Source of the DNA: Paraburkholderia sp. BL21I4N1
Lineage (GTDB): Bacteria; Pseudomonadota; Gammaproteobacteria; Burkholderiales; Burkholderiaceae
Assembly: GCF_002973525.1 (NCBI RefSeq)
Contig: NZ_PVEN01000001.1
Span: 124,001-188,000 of the forward strand
DNA length: 64,000 nt
Direction: 5' to 3'
Shown here: one piece after another, positions 9,431-17,744 of the stretch
Layout: each line of letters begins with the position of its first letter
Numbering within the stretch: position 1 is the stretch's first letter
Made by a program: the position numbers and the translations under genes
The notes under the pieces: generated by a model
Told to the model about the DNA's origin: nothing
The model's database searches: none
What the model saw: the letters and a program-made list of their open reading frames with translations, nothing else

Positions 9431-10386
9431 CAGCGGGCTCCTGCGTAGTCGGCCTGGCCGGCGTGTTGCTTCGCGGCGCCGGCATGTTGTTTCAGATAGG
9501 CTTGTGCTTCCTCGACACTTCGCGGCGGCGCGCTCGGTTCCAGTCCGATCATGCGGGCGAGGTTATTGCCGAGGTAGTCCTCGAGCGTGTCTTCGTCGAG
9601 GTTGAGACCTTGCGGCGGCTCGTGACACAACACTTCGAGCAGGCGCAGCCACATGCCGGGTTCGTTCGGCGGTGTGTCGGAGCCGTAGAGAATCTTGTGC
9701 GTGGGCAGTACTTTTGCGAATTCCACGATTCGCGATTGCAGGCACCAGCTCGATTCGCAATACACGTTCGGCGTGTCGAGCGCCATCTGATAGGGTTCGA
9801 AGCAATACACGCCGCCCGTCTGCACGCCGAAGTGCGCCATGATGAAATTCACCGACGGGAATTCGCGAATCAGCGGATACCACTCGCTCGGAATGCTGTA
9901 CGGGCCGTCGCCGGTGTGCAGCTTCACCAGCAGGCCGAGATCCGCGCATTTGCGCAGCGCGGGGCGCAGCCAGTCGAGCGCGCGGTCGGGGCGATACGCA
10001 TGCATGTTGGCCTGCAACTGCACCATCTTGAAGCCGTGTTCCTTTGCATAAAACTCGATCGCTTCCGCGCCGTTCTCGGGACCGCAACGCGGGTTGTAGA
10101 CGAAACAACCGAGCAGTCGGTCCGGGTACTTCTGAACCATTTCCACGGTGTAGGCCATGTAGTCGTCGATCGACTCGCGGCCCGAGCGTTCGCCGTCGGT
10201 CCACGTATAAATGGTGTTGCCTTGCGGCGGTTGAATGAAAGCCTTGTCGATGCGACGAGGTTTGCCGTTGATGAAGTACGGCCCGTCCATCACCTCGATC
10301 AGACGCTCGCCGGAAAATGGTTCGCCGTCATGGCGCCACGCGAGGTCGACCAGGTTGGTCGGATAACAGCTGGTGTCGATGATCAT
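9430..10386 (-). CDS. ACMSD-type amidohydrolase paralogue lacking the HxH motif
   Basis: 318 residues from MIIDTSCYPTN, preceded by a good AAGGAG ribosome site; first gene of the block, opposite a LysR gene. It aligns along its whole length with the next gene, including H157 (KLHTGDG), H185 (AHFG) and D237 (YGSDTPPNEPG), but the N-terminal metal motif DTHLH is replaced by DTSCY (codons agc tgt tat). The frame is intact and the rest well conserved, so it is probably not a decaying gene. It may be a non-catalytic partner of the paralogue, use a different metal site, or have changed chemistry. The fold call is secure; activity is open. Confidence 0.82.
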   Translation of the reverse strand: MIIDTSCYPTNLVDLAWRHDGEPFSGERLIEVMDGPYFINGKPRRIDKAFIQPPQGNTIYTWTDGERSGRESIDDYMAYTVEMVQKYPDRLLGCFVYNPRCGPENGAEAIEFYAKEHGFKMVQLQANMHAYRPDRALDWLRPALRKCADLGLLVKLHTGDGPYSIPSEWYPLIREFPSVNFIMAHFGVQTGGVYCFEPYQMALDTPNVYCESSWCLQSRIVEFAKVLPTHKILYGSDTPPNEPGMWLRLLEVLCHEPPQGLNLDEDTLEDYLGNNLARMIGLEPSAPPRSVEEAQAYLKQHAGAAKQHAGQADYAGAR

Positions 10387-10624
10387 GTACTCGATCTCCT
10401 TGAGAGGAACTGGTGTATCCAGTTGCCGGATCGCGGGCAGGCGCATCGATGGACTCGCCCATTGGGCTGACCCATGCGGCCCTTTGCAAGGCGCATTTTT
10501 GTGCGCCTTCCCCTCGCCGGCATCGAGTGTCACACTGATGTGCACTGCTGCTTGCGATGCAGTCTCACAAGAGAAAAACGCTCTGTACAATATTTTTTAA
10601 CCACCATCTTGATACGTTTGCGAT
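10387..10624. promoter_or_regulatory. Divergent promoter region with an 8-bp inverted repeat
   Basis: The 238-base gap separates the catabolic operon (leftward) from its LysR gene (rightward), the usual place for LysR control of both. It contains a perfect stem, AAGGCGCA (10488-10495) and TGCGCCTT (10502-10509) around TTTTTG, and near the LysR start an AT-rich stretch (10590-10624). No T-tract follows the stem on either strand. A LysR site is expected here by context, but I cannot fix it. Confidence 0.5.
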
Positions 10625-11512
10625 ATGGACATCCGGCTGTTGCGTTACTTCGCGGTGCTTGCCGACGAACTGCATTTCGGCCGGGCAGCCGCGCGGCTGC
10701 ACATTTCGCAGCCACCTCTCAGTCAGCAGATTCGCATCCTCGAAGAGGAGATGGGCACCGCGTTGTTTTCGCGTTCGCAACACCGTGTCGAACTCACCGA
10801 TGCAGGGAAAACACTTAAGGAGCAGGTGCCGTTGATCTTCGCGCAGTTCGAACGCGCGATCGATCTGACACGTTGCGCGGGGCGCGGCGAAGTGGGAAGT
10901 CTGGAGATTGGCATCATCAGCTCGGCAATGGTCGAACCGATTCCGCGCGCGCTGCGGGTTTTCGCGGAGAAGCATCCGCAAGTGCAATGGACGCTGCACG
11001 AGATGACGCCGGCGGCGCAGATTCTGGCGCTGAAGGAGCGGCGGCTCGACGTGTGTTTTTTCCGTGTGTCGCATGAGGACCCGGAGATTCGCAGCGAAGT
11101 GGTCATGCGGGAAACGGCGGTGGTAGCGCTGCCGTTGGGGCATCGGCTCGCCGCGCGTGACGAACTGGCGTTGCGCGAGTTGGAGACGGAGCGCTTCGTG
11201 TCGTTCGGATTGCGGCAGTCGCAGCTTGCGCGCTTCTTACAGGACTGCTGCGTCGAAGCAGGGTTTACGCCGCGAATCGAACAGGAAGTGGTCGAGGTGC
11301 ATACCCTGTTGTGCCTCGTGCGTGAAGGACTGGGCGTGGCGTTGCTGCCTTCGTCGACGCGGCAATTGTCCACGGGCGGTGTGGTGTTCGTGCCGGTGGC
11401 CGCACCGCGTCCGGAAGTGTCGTTGCATGCGCGTTATCGCGCCGAGGCGCCGTCGCCCGTGCTGGCGCTGTTTCTCGAGACCGTACGGGAAGTCGCGGCT
11501 AGCGTGAGCTGA
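10625..11512 (+). CDS. LysR-family regulator, probable activator of the UbiD/amidohydrolase block
   Basis: 295 residues, standard LysR length. The N-terminal winged helix-turn-helix (MDIRLLRYFAVLADELHFG through ARLHISQPPLSQQIRILEEEMG, residues 1-60) is followed by the effector-binding domain. It is transcribed away from the catabolic operon, with 238 bases between, the classic arrangement in which a LysR protein activates the divergent operon in response to a pathway compound. Its 3' end overlaps the end of the next, opposing LysR gene by 14 bases. Confidence 0.9.
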   Translation: MDIRLLRYFAVLADELHFGRAAARLHISQPPLSQQIRILEEEMGTALFSRSQHRVELTDAGKTLKEQVPLIFAQFERAIDLTRCAGRGEVGSLEIGIISSAMVEPIPRALRVFAEKHPQVQWTLHEMTPAAQILALKERRLDVCFFRVSHEDPEIRSEVVMRETAVVALPLGHRLAARDELALRELETERFVSFGLRQSQLARFLQDCCVEAGFTPRIEQEVVEVHTLLCLVREGLGVALLPSSTRQLSTGGVVFVPVAAPRPEVSLHARYRAEAPSPVLALFLETVREVAASVS

Positions 11513-12395
11513 TCGTTTGCGCGACCAGTTCGCGTATAGCGTCGATCAACGGCGCGACCCGCTCCGCTTTGTCGCGCGGCCAGACGGCGTACAGGTTGTA
11601 GTGCGTCGGAATTTCCACTTGCGTGAGTTCGATCAGCGTGCCGTTGCGGATCGCGTCGGCGGCGAGCAGGCCGCGCGCGAGACCCGCGCCCACACCTGCA
11701 CTGGCAGCTGCGATCAACCCCGCGGCGTTGTCGAAGACAGCGACCGCATCCGGCTCGACAGTGGGCATGCCGGCTGCGGCGAGCCAGGGAATCCATGAGC
11801 GCTTCGTGTAACCGAGCAATGGCAATTCCAGCAATTGCTCCGGCGTAAGCGGCGTGTCGAGGCCGTACGCCGGCAACAACGCAGGTGACCCGACCGCCGT
11901 CAACCGGTCGGTGCAGATCAGCGCGTTTTCGAAGCCGTCCCATTCCCCGTACCCGTATCGCAGCGCGATATCCACACGCTCGAACGCGCTGCGTTCGTGA
12001 CGCGGTGTGGACAACACCGTCAACGAGGTGCCGATCAGCGTGCCGAGCAAGGCGGGCAGACGCGCGACCAGCCAGCTCTGCGCGAGTTCGGGGTCGACGT
12101 CGAGCGTGATCGACCGCTTGACCGTGCGCTCCTTGACCGACGACAACGCCCGATCGATCTGCTCGAAGCCATCCGCCAGTTGATTGGCAAACAGCACACC
12201 CGCGTCCGTCAAGACCACGCGGCCGCTTTCGCGCACGAACAGGGGCTGCCCGACGAACTCCTCGAGCGTGCGGATCTGCTGGCTGATCGCGCTATGCGTA
12301 AGCGACAACTGGCGCGCCGCGCTCGAAAAACTGCCGACGCGCGCGGCCTGCAGGAACGCCTGCATCGACTGAAGAGACGGGTAGCGCTTCAACAT
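11499..12395 (-). CDS. LysR-family regulator (GcvA-like) next to iorAB
   Basis: 298 residues. The helix-turn-helix is at about 8-65 (MQAFLQAARVGSFSSAARQLSLTHSAISQQI region), then a substrate-binding domain with the GcvA-type features DIALRYGYGEWDG and RSWIPWL. It is divergent from the molybdenum hydroxylase genes, with 139 bases between the starts, so it probably controls them. It converges on, and overlaps by 14 bases, the preceding LysR gene; its effector is unknown. Confidence 0.88.
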   Translation of the reverse strand: MLKRYPSLQSMQAFLQAARVGSFSSAARQLSLTHSAISQQIRTLEEFVGQPLFVRESGRVVLTDAGVLFANQLADGFEQIDRALSSVKERTVKRSITLDVDPELAQSWLVARLPALLGTLIGTSLTVLSTPRHERSAFERVDIALRYGYGEWDGFENALICTDRLTAVGSPALLPAYGLDTPLTPEQLLELPLLGYTKRSWIPWLAAAGMPTVEPDAVAVFDNAAGLIAAASAGVGAGLARGLLAADAIRNGTLIELTQVEIPTHYNLYAVWPRDKAERVAPLIDAIRELVAQTISSR

Positions 12396-12534
12396 GGTGT
12401 TAGCCGGACTTACGGGTGATGGAAGAAATCGTCGCTGGCGCTGGACTTAACGGCTTTCAATAATGGCCGCAAGCACGCGGCCTGCGCGGCCCTCGCACAC
12501 ACCGCGTCGCACAACGACATTCAGGAGACAGCGC

Positions 12535-13062
12535 ATGATCGAGATCGTGGTCAACGACACGCGGCACTCGCTCGACAATGTACCGGAAGACATGCCCCTG
12601 TTGTGGGTGTTGCGCGACCGGCTCAAGTTGACCGGCACGAAGTTCGGCTGTGGCGGCGGCTTCTGCGGCGCGTGTACGGTGCATCTGGAGGGTGAGGCGG
12701 TACGCTCGTGCCTGCTGCCGGCGGTGGCGGTGGCCGGCAAGAACATTACGACGATCGAGGGCTTGTCGAAGGACGGCCGGCATCCGCTGCAACTGGCGTG
12801 GGTCGCGGAAGACGTGCCGCAATGCGGCTACTGTCAGTCCGGCCAGTTGATGCAGGCGGCCGCGTTTCTGAAGGATAAGCCGAACGTCAACGATGAAACC
12901 ATCTCGACGGCGATGTCGGGGAACATCTGTCGCTGCGGAACGTACTCGCGGATTCGCAAGGCGATCAAGCGAGCCGCGTCGGGCGATCCGGCGCTGGCCG
13001 AAGTGGCGATGCCGGGCTGCACGTCGGCGTGCGCGTCTCACGTTGCGGCTAAGGAGGCTTGA
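12535..13062 (+). CDS. iorA: 2Fe-2S subunit of a molybdenum hydroxylase (IorA type)
   Basis: 175 residues from [11 protein letters not shown], with CAGGAG upstream. It has the plant-ferredoxin-type cluster motif [12 protein letters not shown] (first 2Fe-2S) and the C-terminal all-helical cluster with QCGYCQSGQ and [11 protein letters not shown] (second 2Fe-2S), as in small subunits of xanthine-dehydrogenase-family enzymes. It passes electrons from the molybdenum subunit to an acceptor. The stop codon is directly followed by the start of the large subunit. There is no FAD subunit gene, as in isoquinoline 1-oxidoreductase. Confidence 0.9.
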   Translation: MIEIVVNDTRHSLDNVPEDMPLLWVLRDRLKLTGTKFGCGGGFCGACTVHLEGEAVRSCLLPAVAVAGKNITTIEGLSKDGRHPLQLAWVAEDVPQCGYCQSGQLMQAAAFLKDKPNVNDETISTAMSGNICRCGTYSRIRKAIKRAASGDPALAEVAMPGCTSACASHVAAKEA

Positions 13063-15336
13063 ATGCGCCACGATAACGAGGCACTGACAAGCGCGCGCGG
13101 CGCGGCGCGACGCCGGTTCATCAAGCAGAGTTCGGCCTTGCTGGCCTCGGGACTCGCGATTGGTTTCCAATTACCCGACGCGCTCGCGAAAGCCGAAAAC
13201 GCAAGCGGCGATCCGCGGCCGCTGCCCGGCGAATTCGAACCGAACGCCTGGGTCCGGGTGCTATCTGACGATACGATCAAGCTGGTGGTCCATAAGCATG
13301 ACTCCGGCACCGGCACGCGCACCGCATTGGCTGCGGTGGTGGCGGAAGAGCTGGATGTCGATCCGTTTCGTGTGGATGTGATCACGCCGGAGAATCCGTT
13401 TTTTGGCGAATACATTCATCCGCTGTGGAAGGTGTTTTCGACGGGCGGTAGTACCAGCGTGTCGCTCGAATACGAGCGCTTGCGACGTGCGGGCGCAACC
13501 GCGCGGGCAATGTTGATCGCGTCGGCCGCGAAACAATGGAATGTGGCGCCGTCGGCATTGACGACGGAAAACGGCTTCGTGGTCGATCCGGCGAGCGGCA
13601 AGCGGGCGAATTATGGGTCGCTCGCGAGTGTCGCGGCGCAAATGTCGGCGCCGAAAGACGTCGCATTGAAAGATCTGTCGCAGTTCAAATACATCGGTAA
13701 ATTGCAGAAGAAACGCGGTGCTGCGCAAAAGGCGATGGGCGTGTTTCCGTACAGTATCGACGTGTCGTTGCCGGGCATGCTCGTGGCGACGGTGACACGC
13801 GCGCCGGTGATCAATGCGCGTGTACGTAGCGTGGATGCCAAGGATACATTGGCTGTACCAGGTGTGCGGCAGATCGTGCAGATTCCCGGGCGGCCGGACA
13901 TTCTCGGCGGCAATCAGGCGGGCGTCGCGGTGTTGGCCGATGACTACTGGTCGGCGCATAAAGGGCAAGCTGCATTGCGCGTGGAATGGGACGATAGTCC
14001 GCTCGAGACGTTCGACAGCAGTACGCTCGCCGCGCAGCAGGCCAGATGGCTCGACGATCCCGCCGCGCGTGTCGTGCCGACCATTCAGCACGGCGACGCG
14101 GGCACCGCGTGGCCGCATGGCGCGCGCGTGATCGAGGCGGCGTATTCAATGCCGTATAAAGCGCAGAATCCGCTGGAGCCGATCAATGTTACCGCGTGGG
14201 CGAAAGACGGAGGCATGGAGTACTGGGGCGGATTGCAAGTGCCGTCGACGGTGCAGGAGGCGGCCGAGGTGATCGGCGCGATTCCCGCGGATCGCGTTGT
14301 ATTGCATGAGCTTGTGTCGGGCGGGAGTTTCGGGTCACGCGAATCGAAGTACTGGCTCTTCGAAGTGACGTGGCTCGCGCTGAAAGTCGGTAAGCCGGTC
14401 AAGCTGATGAACAGCCGTGAAGATGAAATGCGCGCGCTTTACTATCACTCGGCGAGTTATCACAGAGGGAAAGCGGTGTTGGATACGCACGGCAAGCTGA
14501 GCACCTTGCAATTGCGCGCGGTGATGCCGGCTTCGCCGGAGCAATGGGAGCCGGGTTACTTCGATCGTCCTGATCGAATGGATTACAGCACGACCGAGGC
14601 GATCAGCAAGTATGAATTCGCCTATGACGCGCCGCACGTCGATATCGGTTGGGTGCGTCATGAAACCGGCGTGCCGACCGGGTGGTATCGCGCGGTGAGT
14701 TATATCCCGAACGTGTTTGCGGTTGAGTCGTTTATGGATGAAGCGGCACACGCGGGCAAGCGTGATCCCGTCGACTTTCGGCTCGCGCATATGAAAGATC
14801 CGCGTCATCAGGCTGTTCTGCGTGAGGCTGCGGCGCGAGCGGGGTGGGGTAAGCCGTTGCCGCCCGGTACGGCGCTCGGTGTTGCGACGAATCAGGCCTA
14901 CAGCAGCTATGTGGCCGTGGTTGCGCGAGTGAAGCGTAACGGGAATACCGTTGTGATCGACAAGCTGACCTGCGTCGCGGACTGCGGCTTGGCGGTCTCG
15001 CCGGGTGGCGTCGAGGAACAGTTGTATGGCGGGCTGATGTGGGGCCTAGGACATGCTATTGGTGATCGCATCGACATTCGTCATGGGCAGGTCGAGCAGA
15101 AGAACTTCGATACCTATCGCGTGATGCGGATGACCGACATGCCTGAGATCGATATTCAGATCGTGCAAGGCGATCCGTCGAAACCGGGTGGAGTAGGGGA
15201 GTTGTCGAGTCCTTCGGTCGCGCCGGCGGTAGCGAATGCGGTGTTCAAGTTGACGGGGCAGCGATTGAGAGACACCCCGTTTGATTTGAGCAAGGTGAGC
15301 GCCCATGCGGCGGGAAAAGTAAAAATCAGCGCGTAG
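13063..15336 (+). CDS. iorB: Molybdopterin subunit of an aldehyde/heterocycle hydroxylase (IorB type), Tat-exported
   Basis: 757 residues. It starts with a twin-arginine signal (ARRRFIKQSSALLASGLAIGF, about residues 18-39 by eye), so the folded, cofactor-loaded complex should go to the periplasm. Molybdopterin-binding and active-site motifs include SGGSFGSRES and the C-terminal GGVGELSSPSVAPA with the catalytic Glu. The family hydroxylates N-heteroaromatics such as isoquinoline, or oxidises aldehydes; the substrate cannot be told here. It is co-transcribed with the 2Fe-2S subunit gene, which lacks its own signal and would be exported as a passenger. No maturation factor (XdhC/MocA type) is seen nearby. 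Confidence 0.9.
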   Translation: MRHDNEALTSARGAARRRFIKQSSALLASGLAIGFQLPDALAKAENASGDPRPLPGEFEPNAWVRVLSDDTIKLVVHKHDSGTGTRTALAAVVAEELDVDPFRVDVITPENPFFGEYIHPLWKVFSTGGSTSVSLEYERLRRAGATARAMLIASAAKQWNVAPSALTTENGFVVDPASGKRANYGSLASVAAQMSAPKDVALKDLSQFKYIGKLQKKRGAAQKAMGVFPYSIDVSLPGMLVATVTRAPVINARVRSVDAKDTLAVPGVRQIVQIPGRPDILGGNQAGVAVLADDYWSAHKGQAALRVEWDDSPLETFDSSTLAAQQARWLDDPAARVVPTIQHGDAGTAWPHGARVIEAAYSMPYKAQNPLEPINVTAWAKDGGMEYWGGLQVPSTVQEAAEVIGAIPADRVVLHELVSGGSFGSRESKYWLFEVTWLALKVGKPVKLMNSREDEMRALYYHSASYHRGKAVLDTHGKLSTLQLRAVMPASPEQWEPGYFDRPDRMDYSTTEAISKYEFAYDAPHVDIGWVRHETGVPTGWYRAVSYIPNVFAVESFMDEAAHAGKRDPVDFRLAHMKDPRHQAVLREAAARAGWGKPLPPGTALGVATNQAYSSYVAVVARVKRNGNTVVIDKLTCVADCGLAVSPGGVEEQLYGGLMWGLGHAIGDRIDIRHGQVEQKNFDTYRVMRMTDMPEIDIQIVQGDPSKPGGVGELSSPSVAPAVANAVFKLTGQRLRDTPFDLSKVSAHAAGKVKISA

Positions 15337-15407
15337 GTCGGTCCAGACGGCTTCGAACCCACGAGCGCCCATGTCACGCATGGGCGCAAAAAAAATGCTT
15401 GACTATC

Positions 15408-15423
15408 TATCTACAGGTAGATA
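15408..15423. promoter_or_regulatory. Operator 1 for the TetR regulator (TATCTA-N4-TAGATA)
   Basis: TATCTACAGGTAGATA has 7-base complementary arms. It lies between a TTGACT -35 (15399-15404) and an AT-rich -10 (about 15420-15427), twelve bases before the TetR start, so binding should block the regulator's own promoter. The same 16-base pattern occurs at 16049 and 16115. Confidence 0.75.
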
Positions 15424-15434
15424 AAGTTTGGCAC

Positions 15435-16001
15435 ATGAACACGCCATCGCCCGTACGCTCGCAGATTCTGGACCACGCAGTCACGCTCATCATGCTGCGC
15501 GGCTATAACGGTTTCAGCTACCGTGATCTGTCCAACCTGGTTGGAATCAAAACGGCGAGCATTCACTACTACTTTCCGTCGAAAGACGATCTGGTATTGG
15601 AGGCGGTCAGTTCGTACAGCGACGAAGTACTGAGTTCGATGAACGCGATTGGCGACACGTTGCCCGCGGACGCCAAGCTCAGCAAGTACACCAAGCTGTT
15701 CGGCAAGACCTTGGGCGACGGCGATCAGATCTGCCTGTGCGGCATGCTCGCAGCGGACATCGAATCGCTGCCGGACGACATCCGGCAGGCAGTGCAAGCT
15801 TTTTTTAAGGCTAATGAGCGGTGGCTCACCAAGGTGCTGGTGCAAGGCGTTGAAGAAGGAACGCTGGCGATCAACGGCAAGCCCGAAAACGCCGCGCGTG
15901 CGCTTTTTGCCGCCTACCAGGGGAGTGTGTTGGCGAGCCGATTGTTCAAGACCAAGGCTCGTCTTGAAGACGTCGAGACCACGGTCAAGGTTGTCAGGTA
16001 A
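15435..16001 (+). CDS. TetR-family regulator
   Basis: 188 residues from MNTPSPVRSQILDHA. The N-terminal helix-turn-helix contains GYNGFSYRDLSNLVGIKTASIHYYF, the canonical TetR recognition region ending in a YYF(P)SK motif; the remainder is a helical ligand-binding domain with a possible redox-active Cys pair in QICLCGM. An in-frame ATG 12 codons upstream would overlap the operator, so the later start is preferred. Downstream on the same strand are an OsmC/Ohr-type peroxidase and an exported esterase, each expected to be under its control, because three copies of one palindrome flank this gene. The Cys-x-Cys suggests electrophile or peroxide sensing (inference). Confidence 0.9.
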   Translation: MNTPSPVRSQILDHAVTLIMLRGYNGFSYRDLSNLVGIKTASIHYYFPSKDDLVLEAVSSYSDEVLSSMNAIGDTLPADAKLSKYTKLFGKTLGDGDQICLCGMLAADIESLPDDIRQAVQAFFKANERWLTKVLVQGVEEGTLAINGKPENAARALFAAYQGSVLASRLFKTKARLEDVETTVKVVR

Positions 16002-16048
16002 TTGCAATAAAAGAGGTGGCGTGCCACCTTTTATCTGGGCCGCTTGTC

Positions 16049-16064
16049 TATCTACACATAGATA
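16049..16064. promoter_or_regulatory. Operator 2 for the TetR regulator
   Basis: TATCTACACATAGATA: arms TATCTA/TAGATA with four bases between, the same spacing as at 15408. It lies in the 157-base gap between the TetR and OsmC genes. Confidence 0.7.
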
Positions 16065-16114
16065 AGTTGTGTAGGAAAAACGCTGGATGTTGGTTTTTTG
16101 TGTGGGTGTAAATC

Positions 16115-16130
16115 TATCTAGTAGTAGATT
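16115..16130. promoter_or_regulatory. Operator 3 for the TetR regulator
   Basis: TATCTAGTAGTAGATT: one mismatch in the right arm, otherwise the same 16-base pattern. It is 66 bases after operator 2 and about 30 bases before the OsmC gene start, in an AT-rich promoter-like region. Confidence 0.65.
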
Positions 16131-16158
16131 GATAAATCAAATTTTTAGGAGTTTCATC

Positions 16159-16584
16159 ATGTCGATTGAAAACGTTCTGTACCGCGCTCACGCTCACGCC
16201 ACCGGAGGCCGTGACGGCCGCGCCGTGGTCCCCGAGGGCAAGCTCGACTTCAAGCTCGTCACGCCGCGTGAACTGGGCGGTGCCGGTGGTGAAGGCGCGA
16301 ATCCAGAGCAATTGTTCGCCGCCGGTTATAGCGCGTGTTTTCTCGGCGCAATGAAGTTTGTTGCGGTGCGCGACAAGATCGCCATTCCGAAAGATGTCGC
16401 TATCGACGGCAGCGTCGGCATCGGCGCGATCCCGAACGGCTTCGGTATCGAAGTCGAACTGAAGATTTCGCTGCCGGGCATGGAGCGCGACGCGGCTCAG
16501 GCACTCGTCGACAAGGCGCATGGGGTTTGCCCGTATTCGAACGCTACCCGCGGCAATATCGACGTCACGCTCACGATCGTTTGA
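16159..16584 (+). CDS. ohr: OsmC/Ohr-family organic hydroperoxide reductase
   Basis: 141 residues from [17 protein letters not shown], with AGGAG eight bases upstream. The two redox cysteines of the family are present: C60 in [12 protein letters not shown] and C124 in [13 protein letters not shown]. Ohr proteins reduce organic hydroperoxides with dihydrolipoyl-protein thiols in the cytosol. Ohr genes are more often controlled by MarR-type OhrR; here a TetR gene and its palindromic sites stand in front. The exported esterase gene starts 61 bases downstream and is probably co-transcribed. Confidence 0.93.
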   Translation: MSIENVLYRAHAHATGGRDGRAVVPEGKLDFKLVTPRELGGAGGEGANPEQLFAAGYSACFLGAMKFVAVRDKIAIPKDVAIDGSVGIGAIPNGFGIEVELKISLPGMERDAAQALVDKAHGVCPYSNATRGNIDVTLTIV

Positions 16585-16645
16585 GCGGCGGCGGTCTCTC
16601 TTTTCCTTTAAGCAAACTCACACCCTCCACTGGAAGTTGCGAACC

Positions 16646-17668
16646 ATGAAGACCTTCAAGCCCCTCATTCTTGCCGCTGCCGTTCTCGCCGCCAACACGA
16701 GCTTCGCCGCTACGCCGAGCCCGGCAACGCCCGACGCCGTCACCAGCCAGTTCCTCGCCGCGCTTAACAGCGGCAAAGGGCCGGCAATCAACACACTGTC
16801 GCCGGCGAAGGCGCGTGAAGTCCTGGTCGGCGCACAGAACGGCGTGAAAGTCGACCTTTCCGGTATCGACGTGTCCAACAAGACGATCGAGCAGGACGGC
16901 ATCAGCGTGCCCATTACTATCGTCAAGCCGCAGGGCGCGACGGGCACGTTGCCGGTCTTCATGTTTTTCCACGGCGGCGGCTGGATTCTCGGTGACTTCC
17001 CGACGCATGAGCGACTGGTGCGCGACCTCGTGGTGCAGTCCGGCGCGGTCGCGGTCTTCGTGAACTACACGCCTTCGCCCGAGGCGCGCTATCCGGTTGC
17101 AATCAACCAGGCCTATGCCGCCACGAAATGGGTGGCCGCGCACGGTAGCGAAATCGGTGTGGACGGTAACCGCCTCGCTGTGGTCGGCAATAGCGTGGGT
17201 GGCAACATGGCGGCAGTGGTCAGCTTGATGGCTAAAGACAAACACGGCCCGGACATCCGTTTTCAGGGCTTGATGTGGCCCGTCACGGATAACAACTTCA
17301 ACGATGGATCGTATAACGCCTTCCCGGAAGGGCATTTCCTGACGCGTCCGATGATGAAGTGGTTCTGGGACGCGTACACGAAAGATCAGAATCAGCGCAA
17401 CGAGATCTATGCGTCGCCACTGCGCGCGTCTGTGGATCAGTTGAAAGGATTGCCGCCCGCGCTGATTCAGGTTGCGCAGAACGACGTGTTGCGCGATGAG
17501 GGCGAGGCTTACGGTCGCAAACTCGATGCGGCGGGTGATGAAGCGACGACCGTGCGATACGACGGCACGATCCATGATTTCGGTTTGCTGAATGCGCTGG
17601 CGAATGACGCGCCGACGAAGGCCGCTACCCGCCAACTTGCGAATGAGTTGAAGGCGCGGCTGCAATAA
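16646..17668 (+). CDS. Exported alpha/beta hydrolase (HSL-type esterase)
   Basis: 340 residues from MKTFKPLILAAAVLA, with a Sec signal peptide ending about NTSFA-A (residue 21). The HSL-family oxyanion motif HGGGW (109-113) and the nucleophile elbow GNSVGG with S183 are visible; the catalytic His is likely that of GTIHDFGLLN near the C-terminus. It should be a periplasmic or secreted esterase. Co-transcription with the OsmC gene under the TetR repressor suggests a shared response to an ester or electrophilic compound. Confidence 0.9.
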   Translation: MKTFKPLILAAAVLAANTSFAATPSPATPDAVTSQFLAALNSGKGPAINTLSPAKAREVLVGAQNGVKVDLSGIDVSNKTIEQDGISVPITIVKPQGATGTLPVFMFFHGGGWILGDFPTHERLVRDLVVQSGAVAVFVNYTPSPEARYPVAINQAYAATKWVAAHGSEIGVDGNRLAVVGNSVGGNMAAVVSLMAKDKHGPDIRFQGLMWPVTDNNFNDGSYNAFPEGHFLTRPMMKWFWDAYTKDQNQRNEIYASPLRASVDQLKGLPPALIQVAQNDVLRDEGEAYGRKLDAAGDEATTVRYDGTIHDFGLLNALANDAPTKAATRQLANELKARLQ

Positions 17669-17676
17669 GTGTGGGT

Positions 17677-17713
17677 GGTGCGGCCTGATGGCAAGATGCG
17701 ATCAGGCCGCACC
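17677..17713. terminator. Strong 13-bp hairpin between convergent genes
   Basis: GGTGCGGCCTGAT (17677-17689) and ATCAGGCCGCACC (17701-17713) are perfect complements around an 11-base loop, between the ends of the esterase gene and the porin gene. There is no long T-tract on either side. The position and strength fit a bidirectional terminator or transcript end stabiliser. Confidence 0.65.
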
Positions 17714-17744
17714 GTTATGAGTTAGTCGACGCACGCGGGTATGC

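Noticed and set aside
15365..15387. GCGCCCATG-TCACG-CATGGGCGC hairpin as a terminator after iorB
   Set aside because: It is followed on the plus strand by eight A rather than T, so neither strand has the stem-then-T order of an intrinsic terminator. It may still fold, or be part of the TetR promoter region.
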